NCBI GenBank assembly: GCA_021798135.1
Contig: JAJZYI010000176.1
Span: 1-7,377, forward strand
Direction: 5' to 3'
Length of the DNA: 7,377 nucleotides
Source: Actinomycetes bacterium
GTDB lineage: Bacteria > Actinomycetota > Acidimicrobiia > Acidimicrobiales > UBA8190
Positions 7,161-7,377 of this stretch are shown here, one piece after another. Within the stretch, counting starts at the first letter, position 1. Each line of letters opens with the position of its first letter. A model generated the notes under the pieces. That model was given only the letters and a program-made list of their open reading frames with translations, searched no databases and was not told the origin of the DNA. The position numbers and the translations under genes are program-made.

Positions 7161-7197
7161 CCGGCGCCGTCGGGCCGCTCGCGGCCGCCGGCGCCGG
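7161..7197 (+). other. Second long hairpin in the leader
   Basis: CCGGCGCC (7161-7168) pairs with GGCGCCGG (7190-7197). Inside it, GGCCG (7173-7177) pairs with CGGCC (7182-7186) around the loop CTCG. It lies 160 bases before the next start codon and lacks a T run. It could be a tailless terminator or part of the leader fold. Between it and the ribosome site at 7344 there is one further island of lower G+C (about 7221-7260) that holds no gene or motif I can name. Confidence 0.4.
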
Positions 7198-7343
7198 GCC
7201 GGGCACCCCCTCGGCAGGCGAGTGTGGGGCCAAAGACCAGGTCAGCCGGACACGACCCGTTCCCGCCGGCCGCGGCTCGGGGCCGGGACCGGGCGGCGGA
7301 CGCCGCTCCGGGCCCCGGCCGCGCCGGCACGATCGCGCGAGCC

Positions 7344-7350
7344 GAGGAGG
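7344..7350 (+). promoter_or_regulatory. Strong ribosome binding site of the last, cut-off gene
   Basis: GAGGAGG, followed directly by TG, is a near-perfect match to the 16S anti-Shine-Dalgarno sequence. It lies 6 bases before the GTG at 7357 and is the main evidence that a gene begins there. Confidence 0.75.
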
Positions 7351-7356
7351 TGCAGC

Positions 7357-7377
7357 GTGGACGTGGCCGTCGTGGCG
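7357..7377 (+). CDS. Start of an unidentified gene, cut by the window end
   Basis: A GTG start opens a frame reading MDVAVVA to the end of the window. A hydrophobic beta-strand-like start of this kind is common at the beginning of many alpha/beta enzymes, so seven residues do not allow a family call. The frame is supported by the strong ribosome site upstream. No -10 box is evident close to it, so it may be transcribed from the promoter-like box at 6982 with a leader of about 360 bases. It is probably the gene controlled by the structured leader. Confidence 0.6.

Overview
The window is very G+C-rich DNA (by eye about three quarters or more), and almost every codon in the genes ends in G or C. 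All recognisable genes lie on the + strand. They are typical actinobacterial housekeeping and envelope genes. The manB / Trm112-like / ahcY order and the TAnnnT boxes set close to start codons suggest an actinobacterium. Acidimicrobiia is my best guess, made from memory of gene order and not from any search.

Layout: 1-156 is a Gly/Pro-biased, repeat-rich stretch that stays open in frame with the first gene and may be its missing N-terminus. 157-933 encodes a CPBP-family (CaaX protease/bacteriocin-processing type) intramembrane metalloprotease. About 1069-3354 encodes a large multi-pass membrane protein of the '6-pyruvoyl-tetrahydropterin synthase-related' family, which looks like a GT-C-type glycosyltransferase. 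3355-3555 is a repeat-bearing gap ending in a promoter-like box. 3556-4926 is phosphomannomutase/phosphoglucomutase (manB). 5006-5266 is a small Trm112-like protein that has lost most zinc-binding cysteines. A perfect 12-bp inverted repeat follows it, and then adenosylhomocysteinase (ahcY, 5373-6821) with a strong ribosome binding site.

The last 535 bases before the next gene (6822-7356) hold no convincing protein gene but are far from empty. In order they contain a 17-bp tandem repeat, a promoter-like box at 6982, and an island of distinctly lower G+C at about 6994-7105 that folds on paper into a three-way junction. A long G+C hairpin comes next, whose 5' arm could instead pair with two loops of the junction, followed by a second long hairpin. 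A strong Shine-Dalgarno sequence then precedes a GTG start at 7357, of which only seven codons are visible. This looks like a long structured 5' leader, possibly a riboswitch, and is the most interesting part of the window. I could not match it to a known RNA class from memory.

Functional links: ManB makes mannose-1-phosphate (or glucose-1-phosphate) for sugar nucleotide and lipid-linked mannose supply, which a GT-C-like membrane enzyme next door could use at the outer face of the membrane. AhcY removes the S-adenosylhomocysteine left by methyltransferases, and Trm112-type proteins are methyltransferase partners elsewhere. Both links are inferences from context. A recurring side theme is short G+C-rich minisatellites (15-19 bp units) in and between genes.
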